Shown one piece after another: positions 25,111-34,549 of a stretch of DNA of 64,000 nucleotides. The notes beneath the pieces are model-generated. The model saw nothing but the letters and a program-made list of their open reading frames with translations, made no database searches and was not told where the DNA came from. A program made the translations under genes and the position numbers. Each line of letters starts with the position of its first letter. Position 1 is the first letter of the stretch. The stretch covers positions 80,151-144,150 of the forward strand of contig NZ_RHHO01000005.1 of the NCBI RefSeq assembly GCF_003710865.1, written 5' to 3'. The stretch is from Brevibacillus borstelensis (lineage in GTDB: Bacteria; Bacillota; Bacilli; Brevibacillales; Brevibacillaceae).

Positions 25111-26208
25111 ATGGGTTTCCATCACCACCACGGCGATTCCCACGACCACTCGCACCATCACCATGGAAAGGGCGCAAGCAAACGCGCTCTCGGAATTGCC
25201 CTGTCCATCATCACCGTCTTTCTTGTCGTCGAGGTAATCGGCGGATTCATGACCAACAGCCTTGCCCTCCTGTCAGATGCCGGTCACATGCTAAGTGACG
25301 CAATGGCTCTGTTGTTAAGCCTGCTTGCATTCATCATGGCTTCCCGCCCGCCTTCTGCCGAAAGAACGTACGGTCTGCACCGATTTGAAATCCTCGCTGC
25401 TCTAGTCAACGGGGTGACACTGGTCGTCATCTCGCTTGTCATCCTGTGGGAGGCCTACCAGCGGCTGTGGGATCCGCCTGAGGTGGCCAGCGGCACCATG
25501 GTTGCGATCGCCGCCATCGGCCTTTTCGCCAATATCGCCGCTGCGTTCGTACTGATGCGGGGCGACTATAAAAATAACGTCAACGTTCGCAGTGCCTTCT
25601 TGCATGTGCTCGGCGACCTGCTCGGTTCTGTCGGGGCCATTATCGGCGGCCTTTTGATGATGTGGTTTGACTGGTATTTGGCCGACCCGCTGATCAGCAT
25701 CATCGTAGCTGTCCTGATCATGTTCAGCGCCTGGCGCGTCACAAAAGAATCGGTCAACATTTTAATGGAGGCAGTCCCATCACGGATTGACACGAGAAAA
25801 ATAAAAGAACGCTTGGAGCAAATAAGCGGCGTTCAAGAGGTCCATGATCTTCACGTCTGGACAGTCACGTCAGGCTTTGATTCGCTCACCTGCCACTTGA
25901 CCGTTCACGACAGCTTGCCAAGCTACCCGATCTTGAATGAAGCCATCCGCATTTTGCACGATGAATTTGGCATTCCGCATACGACGATCCAGGTGGAAAA
26001 CTCCTCGATCAGACACGCAGAGCTGGCTTGCGAAAATCACGGCGACAACCACCAGAAAAAGCAGCCATGGGCAAATGTTCACGGGCATGATCATGGGGGC
26101 AATCACGGACATGTTCACAGCCACGCACCCTCCGATCATGATGACCACGGCTCTGCTCCTGGTCACAGCCGTAGTCATCATCACGATAATCCAAAAGCTA
26201 CTTCCTGA
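25111..26208 (+). CDS. czcD: cation diffusion facilitator metal exporter
   Basis: A 365-residue inner-membrane exporter for Zn, Co or Cd. The His-rich N-terminus (GFHHHHGDSHDHSHHHHG) and a long His/Asp-rich tail (about 310-365) flank six transmembrane segments. Metal-site motifs SLALLSDAGHMLSDA (TM2) and RSAFLHVLGDLLGS (TM5) carry the expected Asp/His pairs. The cytoplasmic domain shows EVHDLHVWTVTSG. The frame is open from 25081, but GAGGAGG lies 8 bases before ATG 25111. A strong terminator follows. Confidence 0.93.
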   Translation: MGFHHHHGDSHDHSHHHHGKGASKRALGIALSIITVFLVVEVIGGFMTNSLALLSDAGHMLSDAMALLLSLLAFIMASRPPSAERTYGLHRFEILAALVNGVTLVVISLVILWEAYQRLWDPPEVASGTMVAIAAIGLFANIAAAFVLMRGDYKNNVNVRSAFLHVLGDLLGSVGAIIGGLLMMWFDWYLADPLISIIVAVLIMFSAWRVTKESVNILMEAVPSRIDTRKIKERLEQISGVQEVHDLHVWTVTSGFDSLTCHLTVHDSLPSYPILNEAIRILHDEFGIPHTTIQVENSSIRHAELACENHGDNHQKKQPWANVHGHDHGGNHGHVHSHAPSDHDDHGSAPGHSRSHHHDNPKATS

Positions 26209-26244
26209 GTCCTTCTTTCCACGGATCGCAAAAAACTGGAAAGC

Positions 26245-26279
26245 AAAAAACTCCTGACGCGATTGTCAGGAGTTTTTTC
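26245..26279. terminator. bidirectional terminator between czcD and acsA
   Basis: ACTCCTGAC/GTCAGGAGT forms a 9-bp stem, flanked by six A on the left and six T on the right, so it can end transcription from both convergent genes. Confidence 0.88.
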
Positions 26280-26313
26280 GTATTGTCGGGCGATGCAGGC
26301 AAGCTTGCGCTTC

Positions 26314-28029
26314 TTAATCTTCCAGCGTGGACAGATCGCCGGTTGGAAGTCCAAGCTCCCAAGCCTTCAGCACTCGGCGCATGATTTTGCCGGAGCGGGT
26401 TTTCGGCAGTTTGTCGCGGAACTCGATTTCTCTCGGGGCCGCATGCGCAGCCAGCCCTTCTTTTACAAACTTGCGGATTTCTTCCATCAATTCCTCGCTT
26501 GGCTCGTAGCCGGCCCGCAGCGAAATGAACGCTTTAATAATTTCCCCACGCACCGGATCGGGCTTGCCGATCACGCCTGCTTCAGCAACCGCCGGATGCT
26601 CCACCAGCTTGCTCTCTACTTCAAACGGACCGACCCGTTCGCCGGAGGTGTTGATTACATCGTCTACCCGGCCCTGGAACCAGAAATAGCCATCCTCGTC
26701 TTTGTAAGCAGAGTCGCCGGATACATACCAGCCCGGAAAGCGGAAATACTCCTCATACTTGGCCGGGTTTTTCCAGATTTGCCGCATCATTGACGGCCAG
26801 CCGGCGCGGACGGCCAGATTCCCCATGCGATTGGGCGGCAGTTCATTTCCGTGATCATCGAGAATCGCCGCGTAGATGCCCGGGAACGGCTTGCCCATCG
26901 AACCAGGCTTGATCGGCATGCAGCGGTAGTTGGAGATGATTTGTCCGCCTGTCTCGGTCATCCACCAGTTGTCGTGAATCCGTCTCTGGAAGACCCGCAT
27001 TCCCCAATGAACGACTTCCGGATTGAGCGGCTCGCCGACGCTCAGGACGTGCCGCAGGGACGACAGGTCAAACTGCTTGACGAGCTCATCGCCCGCACCC
27101 ATCATCATGCGGAAAGCTGTAGGCGCACTGTACCAAATCGACACCTTGTACTGCTCGATTGTCTTGTACCAAGCCTCCGGCGTAAATCGTCCACCCCGCA
27201 CGACGTTGGTGACGCCGTTCAGCCATGGGGAGAAAATGCCGTAAGCGGTTCCCGTTACCCAGCCTGGGTCCGCTGCACACCAGTAGATGTCTCCCTCCTG
27301 AAAATCGAGAATCCATTTTCCTGTCTGCAGATGCTGAATCATCGCGTTGTGTACATGCAGGACCCCTTTCGGCTTCCCTGTAGAACCGGAGGTGTAGTGC
27401 AGAATCATGCCGTCTTCCCGGTCGACCCATTCGATCTCCAGGTCGGAGGAAGCTTCGCTCATCGCTTTTTCAAAGCTGATCAGCCCTTCACCCAGCGAGT
27501 CATCCGCCCCTACTACGATCACGTGCTTCAGATGTGGCAGGTCTTTTACAGGAATGCGAGGCAGCAAGGCTGGAGTCGTGACGATGGCGACTGCTTCACT
27601 GTCCTCCAAGCGGTCACGGACGGCAGCCTCCATAAAAGCTTCAAAGAGCGGCCCGACGATAGCGCCGAGCTTCAAAATGCCAAAAAAGCTTACATACAAT
27701 TCCGGGGAACGCGGCATAAAGACGAATACGCGGTCTCCCTTTTTAATTCCCAGATTGCGCAGCACATTCCCGAATTTGTTGGACAACTCGCTCAACTGGG
27801 CAAACGTATAGCTTTCATTTCTCGTTGCGTCGCTGAACAACAGAGCTGTTTTATCCCTACGTTCTGTCAAAAGATGTCGATCAAGTGCTTCGTAAGCCAT
27901 GTTTACCTTTCCCGTTTCGTACCAGGTAAACTGCTTTTCCACTTCGGACCAATCAAAGTTGGCATATGCTTCCTCATAATTCGTCAGGTTGCTTTGTCCT
28001 TCCGTAGTTGGAATCATTTCCACTTTCAT
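26314..28029 (-). CDS. acsA: acetyl-CoA synthetase
   Basis: Activates acetate to acetyl-CoA via acetyl-AMP. The 571-residue length equals Bacillus AcsA. The adenylate motif YTSGSTGKPKGVLHVH, the WWMTETGG core and the SGDSAYKDEDGYFWFQGRVDDVI hinge are present. The C-terminal PKTRSGKIMRRV contains the catalytic lysine that is acetylated for control in many homologues. The open frame begins at 28080, but ATG 28029 follows GGAGAGTGAGAGG and matches the family N-terminus. It is divergent from a metallophosphoesterase gene; no acuABC is adjacent. Confidence 0.95.
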   Translation of the reverse strand: MKVEMIPTTEGQSNLTNYEEAYANFDWSEVEKQFTWYETGKVNMAYEALDRHLLTERRDKTALLFSDATRNESYTFAQLSELSNKFGNVLRNLGIKKGDRVFVFMPRSPELYVSFFGILKLGAIVGPLFEAFMEAAVRDRLEDSEAVAIVTTPALLPRIPVKDLPHLKHVIVVGADDSLGEGLISFEKAMSEASSDLEIEWVDREDGMILHYTSGSTGKPKGVLHVHNAMIQHLQTGKWILDFQEGDIYWCAADPGWVTGTAYGIFSPWLNGVTNVVRGGRFTPEAWYKTIEQYKVSIWYSAPTAFRMMMGAGDELVKQFDLSSLRHVLSVGEPLNPEVVHWGMRVFQRRIHDNWWMTETGGQIISNYRCMPIKPGSMGKPFPGIYAAILDDHGNELPPNRMGNLAVRAGWPSMMRQIWKNPAKYEEYFRFPGWYVSGDSAYKDEDGYFWFQGRVDDVINTSGERVGPFEVESKLVEHPAVAEAGVIGKPDPVRGEIIKAFISLRAGYEPSEELMEEIRKFVKEGLAAHAAPREIEFRDKLPKTRSGKIMRRVLKAWELGLPTGDLSTLED

Positions 28030-28192
28030 ACCTCTCACTCTCCTTGTGTGGCTGAAGGATCTTTTTCTTTCAACTTTCATAATATTTCTTCACTTCTTGA
28101 CAAATTCCTCCTACCAAAAACCTACTTCCCCTATCGAATCTTTTATCCGGTATAATAGACGTACAAATCATAATGCGGAGGTGAGATCCGGG

Positions 28193-29143
28193 ATGACCTG
28201 GATTTTCTTTTTTTTGCTGATTGCTGTCCTCTTTGCCCGTGCCTACCGCAATACGTTTAAAGTAAACACCACATTTGTCGATATTGCACTGAAACAGTCG
28301 GAACGAGTGCCAAACGCAGAACGGCATTTGCCGCTTTCCATTTTGCACCTTTCCGATTTGCATATGGAAAACCTTTCGATCAAGGCGGAGCAGATCGCCC
28401 GTGACTATGCTGCTCGCAACGTCGACTTGATCGCGATCACAGGGGACCTGCTCGATCGCGAGAAAAATATCCCCAAAGCCGTCCGCTACGTGGAAACCGT
28501 CATGTCGCTTCAGCCCCGTCTCGGCACTTACGTTGTTCTGGGCAACCACGACTATGTCCTCTCCTCTCCAAAACTGGCCCAGCTAATAGCGGAGCTGAGA
28601 CGGATCGGCTGCAAGGTCCTGATCAACGAGCACGTAACGGTAAATGCGTATGGCCAACCGCTGCACATTATCGGAGTTGACGACTACGCTACCCGCCACA
28701 GCGATCTGAAAAAGGCGTTCAACGGCGTTCCCGAAGAGGGACTGCGACTTGTATTGACGCATGACCCCAACCTCGTCCTGGAAATGAAGGACTATCCGTA
28801 CGACTATTTGCTCGCAGGCCATTTTCATGGCGGGCAGATTCACTGGCCCAAGCCATACCATTTGGCAAAGATGGGGAAACTGCCAAAGCTCAACATGGTG
28901 AAAGGCTTGCATCAGTTCGACGGCCGTCCCTTCTACATCAGCGAGGGCGTGGGACAGACCGGGTTGAACATTCGCCTGCGCTCGCGTCCCGAGATCGCTT
29001 TGCACACCCTCGCGCCTGCATCGTATTTCGCCCTGGCTCAGTCTCACGAAGTGAATTCTGAGACGGTGCATGCGGCAGAGGACATCCAAGCTGTAAAGAA
29101 GGTACCTGCAGCAGAAGCTGCTCCCACCCTGGCTCTCGATTAA
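28193..29143 (+). CDS. membrane-anchored calcineurin-like metallophosphoesterase (YkuE-like)
   Basis: A 316-residue protein whose N-terminal hydrophobic stretch (MTWIFFFLLIAVLFARAY) is a signal anchor. The full metallophosphoesterase set is visible: LSDLHMEN (D-x-H), AITGDLLDR (GD), LGNHDYV (GNHD), LTHDPN and AGHFHGGQIHWP (GHxHGGQ). It probably hydrolyses phosphoesters such as lipid intermediates outside the membrane. TATAAT at 28151-28156 is a likely -10, and GGAGG lies 11 bases before ATG 28193. The longer upstream frame has no ribosome site. Confidence 0.88.
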   Translation: MTWIFFFLLIAVLFARAYRNTFKVNTTFVDIALKQSERVPNAERHLPLSILHLSDLHMENLSIKAEQIARDYAARNVDLIAITGDLLDREKNIPKAVRYVETVMSLQPRLGTYVVLGNHDYVLSSPKLAQLIAELRRIGCKVLINEHVTVNAYGQPLHIIGVDDYATRHSDLKKAFNGVPEEGLRLVLTHDPNLVLEMKDYPYDYLLAGHFHGGQIHWPKPYHLAKMGKLPKLNMVKGLHQFDGRPFYISEGVGQTGLNIRLRSRPEIALHTLAPASYFALAQSHEVNSETVHAAEDIQAVKKVPAAEAAPTLALD

Positions 29144-29183
29144 GGTATAATGAGGCCAACGGATAAAAAGACGGGGTGCGGAG

Positions 29184-30182
29184 ATGAACGATTGGAAATA
29201 CGAAGTCGATAAAATCCGGCAGGCGACAAACCTGCCTATTTCCTATTTGTGCGGTACCGTAGAACAGATCAGGGCGGAGTCGCTGCGACTGGAAGAGGAA
29301 GGCTGGGAGATCGTCGCCCAAGCAAGCTCGAGCGGCCAATGCAGCATCGTGATGATTCCGAGCACAGCGTGGGAAGGCGTTCCGCGAGCGCTCCTCTCCC
29401 TCATGTTTTCGGAGAAGCTGCAGGCCGCCTCGGACCAGTCACAGCTTGCGAACTGGTTACACGAGATCGCTTTGGGAGCGCCTACTCCCCCTCCTGCCGG
29501 GTTGGCAAAACAACTGCATTGGCAAGAGCCGCGGGTTCCTTTTTTGCTGGAGCAGTGCCGGGAAGGCTTTTCATGGCATTCCCTTGCTCCGATCCTGCCG
29601 GATTTTTTCAAGGGGGCTTCCCTCTCCCAGTTTCCCCTGCCTTTCCCCTACCTGTTGCTGGCAGTCCCTTTGTCTGCTCTTGGCTCAAAGCTCGACGAGG
29701 AAACGGGCTTGGAGTGGGCATCCGGCTTGCATGACCTGTTCTCGACGGAATGCATGGAAAATGTGCGGGTTATCGTCGGCGAGCCAGTCGGGCAGCCGCC
29801 ACAGCTGGGGGACGCTCTGACGCGGGCTTTAACCCTGTCCAGTGCCTTGCGTAAATTCCGGCCAAAAACAATGGTTGCCAGCGTACGCCAATTTCCGCTG
29901 GAGCGCTGGGTGATGATGCTTGGCCCGGAGACAACGGAGTCTCTGCAAAAGGCCATCGAAGAGATGATCCCTCTGCCTCAGTTGAATGCGGAGCAGGTTG
30001 AGACGCTGGAAACGTTTTTTGCCAGGCACCTGAATGTCAGCGAGACAGCCCGGCAGCTTTTTCTCCACCGAAATACGCTGCTGTACCGGTTGGACAAGCT
30101 TACCGAACAGACCGGACTGGACCCGCGGCAGTTCACCGAAGCCGTTCTGCTGCAGCTTCTTCTGCTCTTTCGTCAAAAATAA
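29184..30182 (+). CDS. PucR/CdaR-type helix-turn-helix transcriptional regulator
   Basis: A 332-residue cytosolic protein. The C-terminal LETFFARHLNVSETARQLFLHRNTLLYRLDKLTEQTGLDPRQF is the HTH_30 domain of PucR/CdaR regulators. The N-terminal three quarters resemble the family's central GGDEF-like region but without a recognised ligand domain. GGAGATG sits before ATG 29184. It starts 40 bases after the phosphoesterase and ends about 105 bases before an MsmX-like ATPase gene, suggesting a sugar- or polyol-related role. Confidence 0.8.
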   Translation: MNDWKYEVDKIRQATNLPISYLCGTVEQIRAESLRLEEEGWEIVAQASSSGQCSIVMIPSTAWEGVPRALLSLMFSEKLQAASDQSQLANWLHEIALGAPTPPPAGLAKQLHWQEPRVPFLLEQCREGFSWHSLAPILPDFFKGASLSQFPLPFPYLLLAVPLSALGSKLDEETGLEWASGLHDLFSTECMENVRVIVGEPVGQPPQLGDALTRALTLSSALRKFRPKTMVASVRQFPLERWVMMLGPETTESLQKAIEEMIPLPQLNAEQVETLETFFARHLNVSETARQLFLHRNTLLYRLDKLTEQTGLDPRQFTEAVLLQLLLLFRQK

Positions 30183-30288
30183 CCAAACAATTCGTGCAAT
30201 TTGACCATAGAGCACCTCTTTCTGTTGCTGGTACGATATGGATACCATACGTATCAGACAGCATGTATATTCCGGGGAGGTGCCGTTC

Positions 30289-31404
30289 GTGGCTAAAGTT
30301 AGCTTGCAGCACATTTACAAAAAATTCGGAAACAATGTCATTGCTGTTAATGATTTTCATCTTGAAATCGAAGACAGGGAATTCCTTGTTCTCGTCGGAC
30401 CATCCGGCTGCGGGAAATCTACAACTCTGCGGATGATTGCGGGCCTGGAGGAGATATCGGAGGGCGACCTGTACATCGGGGACCGGCGTGTCAATGATGT
30501 CGCACCAAAAGACCGGGACATCGCCATGGTCTTTCAAAGCTACGCCCTCTACCCTCATATGAACGTGTACGAAAACATGGCCTTTGGTTTGAAGCTGCGC
30601 AAATTTTCCAAAGCGGAAATTGACAAACGGATACAGGAAGCCGCTCGGATCCTCGACATTTCCCACCTTTTGGACCGCAAGCCGAAAGCGCTTTCCGGCG
30701 GGCAGCGCCAGCGTGTCGCACTGGGACGCGCGATCGTCCGCGAGCCGCAGGTGTTTTTGATGGACGAGCCGTTGTCCAACCTTGACGCCAAGCTGCGGGT
30801 GCAGATGCGCACGGAAATCCTGAAGCTGCACCAACGGCTCAATACGACCATTATTTACGTTACCCATGACCAGACTGAAGCGATGACCATGGGCGACCGG
30901 ATCGTCGTGATGAAGGATGGCCTGATCCAGCAAGTGGCTACCCCCACAGACATATACAACTACCCTGTCAATCAATTTGTCGCCAGCTTTATCGGGTCGC
31001 CTGCGATGAATTTTATCAAAGGACGCATTACTGAAAAGGAGGGCCGCCTCGTTTTCGACGCCCCCCACATCCATGTCAGCTTCCCTGAGGACAAAGCCAA
31101 GCTTTTGAAAGAGCGCGGCTATGTCAACAAAGAGGTCACCTTTGGCATCCGTCCGGAGGATATATACAGCGACAATCAATTTATTGAAGCCAATCCGTTT
31201 GACAGTTCCATCGAGGCTGTCATTGATGTAGTGGAAAATATGGGATCGGAGCTGTATGTTTACTTTACCAACGTGGGCGAAACCCAGATGGTTGCCCGCG
31301 TCGATGCCCGCGAAGGCTTTAAACCGCGCATGTCTGTCAAGCTGGGCATGGATTTGTCCAAGTGCCACGTATTTGACAGCGAGACAGAATTGGCGGTATT
31401 CTAG
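30289..31404 (+). CDS. msmX: sugar ABC transporter ATPase (MsmX/UgpC-like)
   Basis: A 371-residue cytoplasmic ATPase. Walker A is GPSGCGKST, the signature LSGGQRQRVALGRAIVR, Walker B VFLMDEPLSNLDAKLR, and a C-terminal TOBE-type regulatory domain follows (IGSPAMNFIKGRI, FGIRPEDI). Close likeness to Bacillus MsmX suggests it serves several carbohydrate importers encoded elsewhere, since no permease gene is adjacent. GGGGAGG lies 8 bases before GTG 30289, so the longer open frame from 30238 is not used. Confidence 0.88.
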   Translation: MAKVSLQHIYKKFGNNVIAVNDFHLEIEDREFLVLVGPSGCGKSTTLRMIAGLEEISEGDLYIGDRRVNDVAPKDRDIAMVFQSYALYPHMNVYENMAFGLKLRKFSKAEIDKRIQEAARILDISHLLDRKPKALSGGQRQRVALGRAIVREPQVFLMDEPLSNLDAKLRVQMRTEILKLHQRLNTTIIYVTHDQTEAMTMGDRIVVMKDGLIQQVATPTDIYNYPVNQFVASFIGSPAMNFIKGRITEKEGRLVFDAPHIHVSFPEDKAKLLKERGYVNKEVTFGIRPEDIYSDNQFIEANPFDSSIEAVIDVVENMGSELYVYFTNVGETQMVARVDAREGFKPRMSVKLGMDLSKCHVFDSETELAVF

Positions 31405-31415
31405 GTTTGAGTGGC

Positions 31416-31450
31416 AAAAGGAATGTCCCCGCCGGCATTCCTTTTCTTTA
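31416..31450 (+). terminator. terminator after the MsmX-like gene
   Basis: AAAAGGAATG/CATTCCTTTT forms a 10-bp stem with a 10-base loop, followed by CTTTATT. Confidence 0.8.
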
Positions 31451-31516
31451 TTATGTCCGCAAATGGAAGCAGACAACGAGATTGCGCATGCTGCGTATTG
31501 GAGAGGAAGAGAGAGA

Positions 31517-32290
31517 ATGCCATACAAAATCGTCTTTTTTGACATTGACGGCACTTTGCTGAACACAGCGCACACCATTCCCCCGAATACAAAAGCCGCT
31601 ATCCGCAGGTTGAAAGCGAACGGTGTGCGCGTCGCGATCGCAACCGGACGAGCCCCTTACCACCTGGCCCCGATCGCAGATGAATTGGATATCGACACCT
31701 TTGTCAGTTTCAACGGCTCCTATGTCGTTGTCGAGGGAAAACGTATTCACCATACGCCGATGAGCACGGCTACCCTGGAAGCTCTGGAAGCACATGCAGA
31801 ATCGAATCAGCACCCGATGGTTTTTTTGGGAGCTGACACTTGCTATGCAAACAAGGCTGACCACCCGGACGTCATCGATTCTTTTCATTATTTACAGCTG
31901 TCTCCCCCTGGCTACCATGAGCGATACTGGGAGCAGACGCCGATCTATCAAGCATTTTTGTACTGCAAGGAAACGGAAGCAAAAGAATATCTGGAGCGAG
32001 CTCATCCGGTCACATTCATCCGTTGGCATCCGAATGTTCTCGATGTCTTGCCGCCCAACGGCTCCAAGGCTAGAGGCATTGAAGCAGTGCTGCGCCATTA
32101 CGGTCTGGCACCTGAGGATGCGGTTGCCTTTGGCGATGGATTGAATGACAAGGAAATGCTTTCCTTTGTAGGGATGGGCGTCGCGATGGGGAATGCCCAT
32201 GAAGATGTAAAGCCGTTGGCAAATCTGGTCACACGGCATGTGGATGCAGACGGCATTTTCCACGGTCTTCGCCAGCTGAAGCTGATCTGA
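31517..32290 (+). CDS. Cof-type HAD-IIB phosphatase
   Basis: A 257-residue cytosolic hydrolase of the HAD superfamily. Motif I is FFDIDGTLLN with the nucleophilic Asp, motif II is AIATGRAP, the Lys of motif III occurs in NGSKARGIEAV, and motif IV is AFGDGLNDKEMLSFVG. The C2B cap lies between motifs II and III. Such enzymes act on sugar phosphates, FMN or pyridoxal phosphate. A GA-rich ribosome site precedes ATG 31517. It lies about 110 bases after the MsmX gene behind a terminator and is separately transcribed. Confidence 0.9.
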   Translation: MPYKIVFFDIDGTLLNTAHTIPPNTKAAIRRLKANGVRVAIATGRAPYHLAPIADELDIDTFVSFNGSYVVVEGKRIHHTPMSTATLEALEAHAESNQHPMVFLGADTCYANKADHPDVIDSFHYLQLSPPGYHERYWEQTPIYQAFLYCKETEAKEYLERAHPVTFIRWHPNVLDVLPPNGSKARGIEAVLRHYGLAPEDAVAFGDGLNDKEMLSFVGMGVAMGNAHEDVKPLANLVTRHVDADGIFHGLRQLKLI

Positions 32291-32435
32291 TCCCGGTCAG
32301 TTGGACGAGCTTGCCCGCTGGATCGTTTTTGCAAACAAAAAGAGGACTTTCTATAAACTGTCAGCTTTTTTTCTTCATAATCACTCCTTCCGTGCACACG
32401 CTATATCTATAAAAGCATGGAGGGAGTGAGTTTTT

Positions 32436-33833
32436 TTGCGAGCCTTGCCCCCGATTTTCGTAGCCCTCGCGTTGGTCGGCCTGGCGGTCATCCCACTGAC
32501 CTGGCACCAGAATCAGGAAATGCGCGAGCCTCACCCCCGCCTTACCTCGGTCAACACCAGCATCCCGAGGATCAACTATATCGAACAAGTGCGAGACGTC
32601 CGTCGAGACTTGGAGAAGAGCGCCCATATCAAAACCTTGCACCACAATGAACAGGATAAGAGTCACTATGTCGAACACGAAGTTGTCGTGCGGTTCCACC
32701 CTCGCCCCGATCAGAAAACGATCGACAAGCTGCTCGCCTCCTTGGATGGAAAAGTGAAACGCGATTACGGCCAAGCCATGATTATCAAATCTCGCTCGCT
32801 TTCGACCAAAGACTTGATGAAGAAGCTGGCCGAACATCCCGACTCCGTCTATGCGGAGCCCAACTATCTGCTGCTGCCAAACCGCGTTCCAAACGATACC
32901 TACTACCGGGAATACCAGTGGAATCTGCCGATGATCGGGATGGAGGACAGCTGGAATATCACCAGGGGCAGCAACAAGGTGGTTGTCGCCATCGTTGACA
33001 CGGGAATTGATATGACGCACCCCGAGTTTCAGGACAAGCTGGTAGAAGGCTACAATGTGCTGGAAGACAACAATACGCCTGAAGACGACAACGGCCACGG
33101 CACCCATGTGGCAGGAGTAATCGCCGCCCGGACAAACAATGCTGACGGGATTGCCGGGATGTCCTGGAACAGCAAGCTCATGCCGATCAAGGCAATCGGG
33201 GCGGACGGCTCCGGCTCCGCATTTGACATCGCCCAAGGCATATACTGGGCTACTGACCATGGAGCCGACGTGATTAATCTGAGTGTCGGCAACTACACCC
33301 CGTCTGCCGCGCTGCAGGAGGCTTGTCGATACGCTTTTGAACGAAATGTCATCCTCGTCGCCGCATCCGGCAATGACGCCAGCGAACAGCCCAGTTACCC
33401 CGCTTCTTACAAGGAAGTCCTGTCTGTAGCGGCTGTTGACCACAATCGGGAACGGGCCGACTTTTCCAATTTTGGCGCTCAAGTCGATGTCGCTGCGCCC
33501 GGTGTAGACATTCCCAGTACCTATATCTATAGCGACTACGCTGTGCTTTCCGGCACCTCAATGGCGTGTCCGCACGTCACCGCGTTGGCCTCGCTCCTCC
33601 GCTCTGTCCGTCCGGGTATGAAAAACACCGAAGTGATGGAAGTCATTCGCTCTTCGGCGGACGACCTCGGGCCTCCGGGCAAAGACAAACTGTACGGATA
33701 CGGTCTGATCAACGTCAATACCGCGATCAGAAGCTTGAAGCCCGCCGCTCAGGAAATGAGAGAAGAGAAGCCCGAAACCATCGGCGGCCTGCTCAACAAG
33801 TTTTTCCTGCGTCTGCGGCAAGGGTTTGAGTAA
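32436..33833 (+). CDS. secreted subtilisin-like serine protease
   Basis: A 465-residue peptidase S8 protein. An N-terminal hydrophobic segment (about 3-22) acts as signal or anchor. An inhibitor-I9-like propeptide follows (about 78-148: VEHEVVVRFHPRP... VYAEPNYLLLP). The catalytic domain begins near 155, with Asp188 (VDTGID), His221 (NGHGTHVAG), oxyanion Asn313 (AASGND) and Ser375 (SGTSMACPH). The tail after 440 is charged. The start is TTG 32436 behind GGAGGGAGTGAG. Confidence 0.92.
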   Translation: MRALPPIFVALALVGLAVIPLTWHQNQEMREPHPRLTSVNTSIPRINYIEQVRDVRRDLEKSAHIKTLHHNEQDKSHYVEHEVVVRFHPRPDQKTIDKLLASLDGKVKRDYGQAMIIKSRSLSTKDLMKKLAEHPDSVYAEPNYLLLPNRVPNDTYYREYQWNLPMIGMEDSWNITRGSNKVVVAIVDTGIDMTHPEFQDKLVEGYNVLEDNNTPEDDNGHGTHVAGVIAARTNNADGIAGMSWNSKLMPIKAIGADGSGSAFDIAQGIYWATDHGADVINLSVGNYTPSAALQEACRYAFERNVILVAASGNDASEQPSYPASYKEVLSVAAVDHNRERADFSNFGAQVDVAAPGVDIPSTYIYSDYAVLSGTSMACPHVTALASLLRSVRPGMKNTEVMEVIRSSADDLGPPGKDKLYGYGLINVNTAIRSLKPAAQEMREEKPETIGGLLNKFFLRLRQGFE

Positions 33834-33896
33834 GAATAACAGCCTGGCCAAGAGAAAACTGGCGCACTGCACCTGACGACAACAGGAGGAATGGCA

Positions 33897-34490
33897 TTGA
33901 AGGCGTACATCGTTTTTGCTCATGAGGGTCATACAAGCTTTTGCCACGAAATACTGGAGAGGACCAAGCAAACTCTGGACCGGGAAGGAATCTCCTATAC
34001 TGTCCGCGATCTGTATCAACAAGATTTCCAGCCTGTTTTTCGCGGCGAAGACATGCACCGTGTGGAGGAAGGACATGTCAGTGCGGATATTGCAGAAGAA
34101 CAGCAGCAAATTACAGACGCGGATCTGCTGGTCATGATCTTCCCTGTATGGTGGTGGTCTCCGCCAGCCATTATGAAGGGGTATTTTGACAGGGTGTTTA
34201 CAAACGGCTTCGCCTTTCGCTATGAGGAAAAAGGGCCTGTCGGTCTGCTCAACGGCAAGCAAGCCCTCGTCATGACGACGACTCGCGAGTCTGAGCATGA
34301 CATGCGGGCAAGCGGAATGGATCAGGTCATGAAAAAACAGATGGCGGACGGAACGCTAAGCATGATGGGATACAGGACACAGTACCATAACTTTGCGGCT
34401 GTTCCTTACGTAAGCGAGGCTGCTCGCCGTGCCATGCTGGACGAGGTGGAGCATCTTCTCAAAAATACCCTTCAGCCCGTTGAAGTGTAA
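33897..34490 (+). CDS. flavodoxin-like NAD(P)H oxidoreductase
   Basis: A 197-residue flavodoxin_2-family protein, likely an FMN/FAD quinone or azo reductase. IVFAHEGHTSFCHEIL is the phosphate-binding region, and FPVWWWSPPAIMKGYFDRVFTNGFAF is the family flavin-site signature. The track of coding potential begins at ATG 33891, but AGGAGG directly abuts it. TTG 33897 with a 7-base gap is the better start and gives MKAYIVFAHEGH. It stands alone after the protease gene. Confidence 0.85.
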   Translation: MKAYIVFAHEGHTSFCHEILERTKQTLDREGISYTVRDLYQQDFQPVFRGEDMHRVEEGHVSADIAEEQQQITDADLLVMIFPVWWWSPPAIMKGYFDRVFTNGFAFRYEEKGPVGLLNGKQALVMTTTRESEHDMRASGMDQVMKKQMADGTLSMMGYRTQYHNFAAVPYVSEAARRAMLDEVEHLLKNTLQPVEV

Positions 34491-34496
34491 GCAAAA

Positions 34497-34549
34497 AGAC
34501 CCTGCGGCAGGTCGAATACGAACCTGTCGGCAGGGTCTATTTCCTTTTT
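34497..34549. terminator. terminator between convergent genes
   Basis: AGACCCTGC/GCAGGGTCT forms the outer stem and CAGGT/ACCTG an inner one, followed by ATTTCCTTTTT. It ends the oxidoreductase transcript. Confidence 0.75.

Noticed and set aside
28029..28193. cre site in the acsA upstream region
   Set aside because: No sequence there fits the cre consensus, unlike the hutH region.
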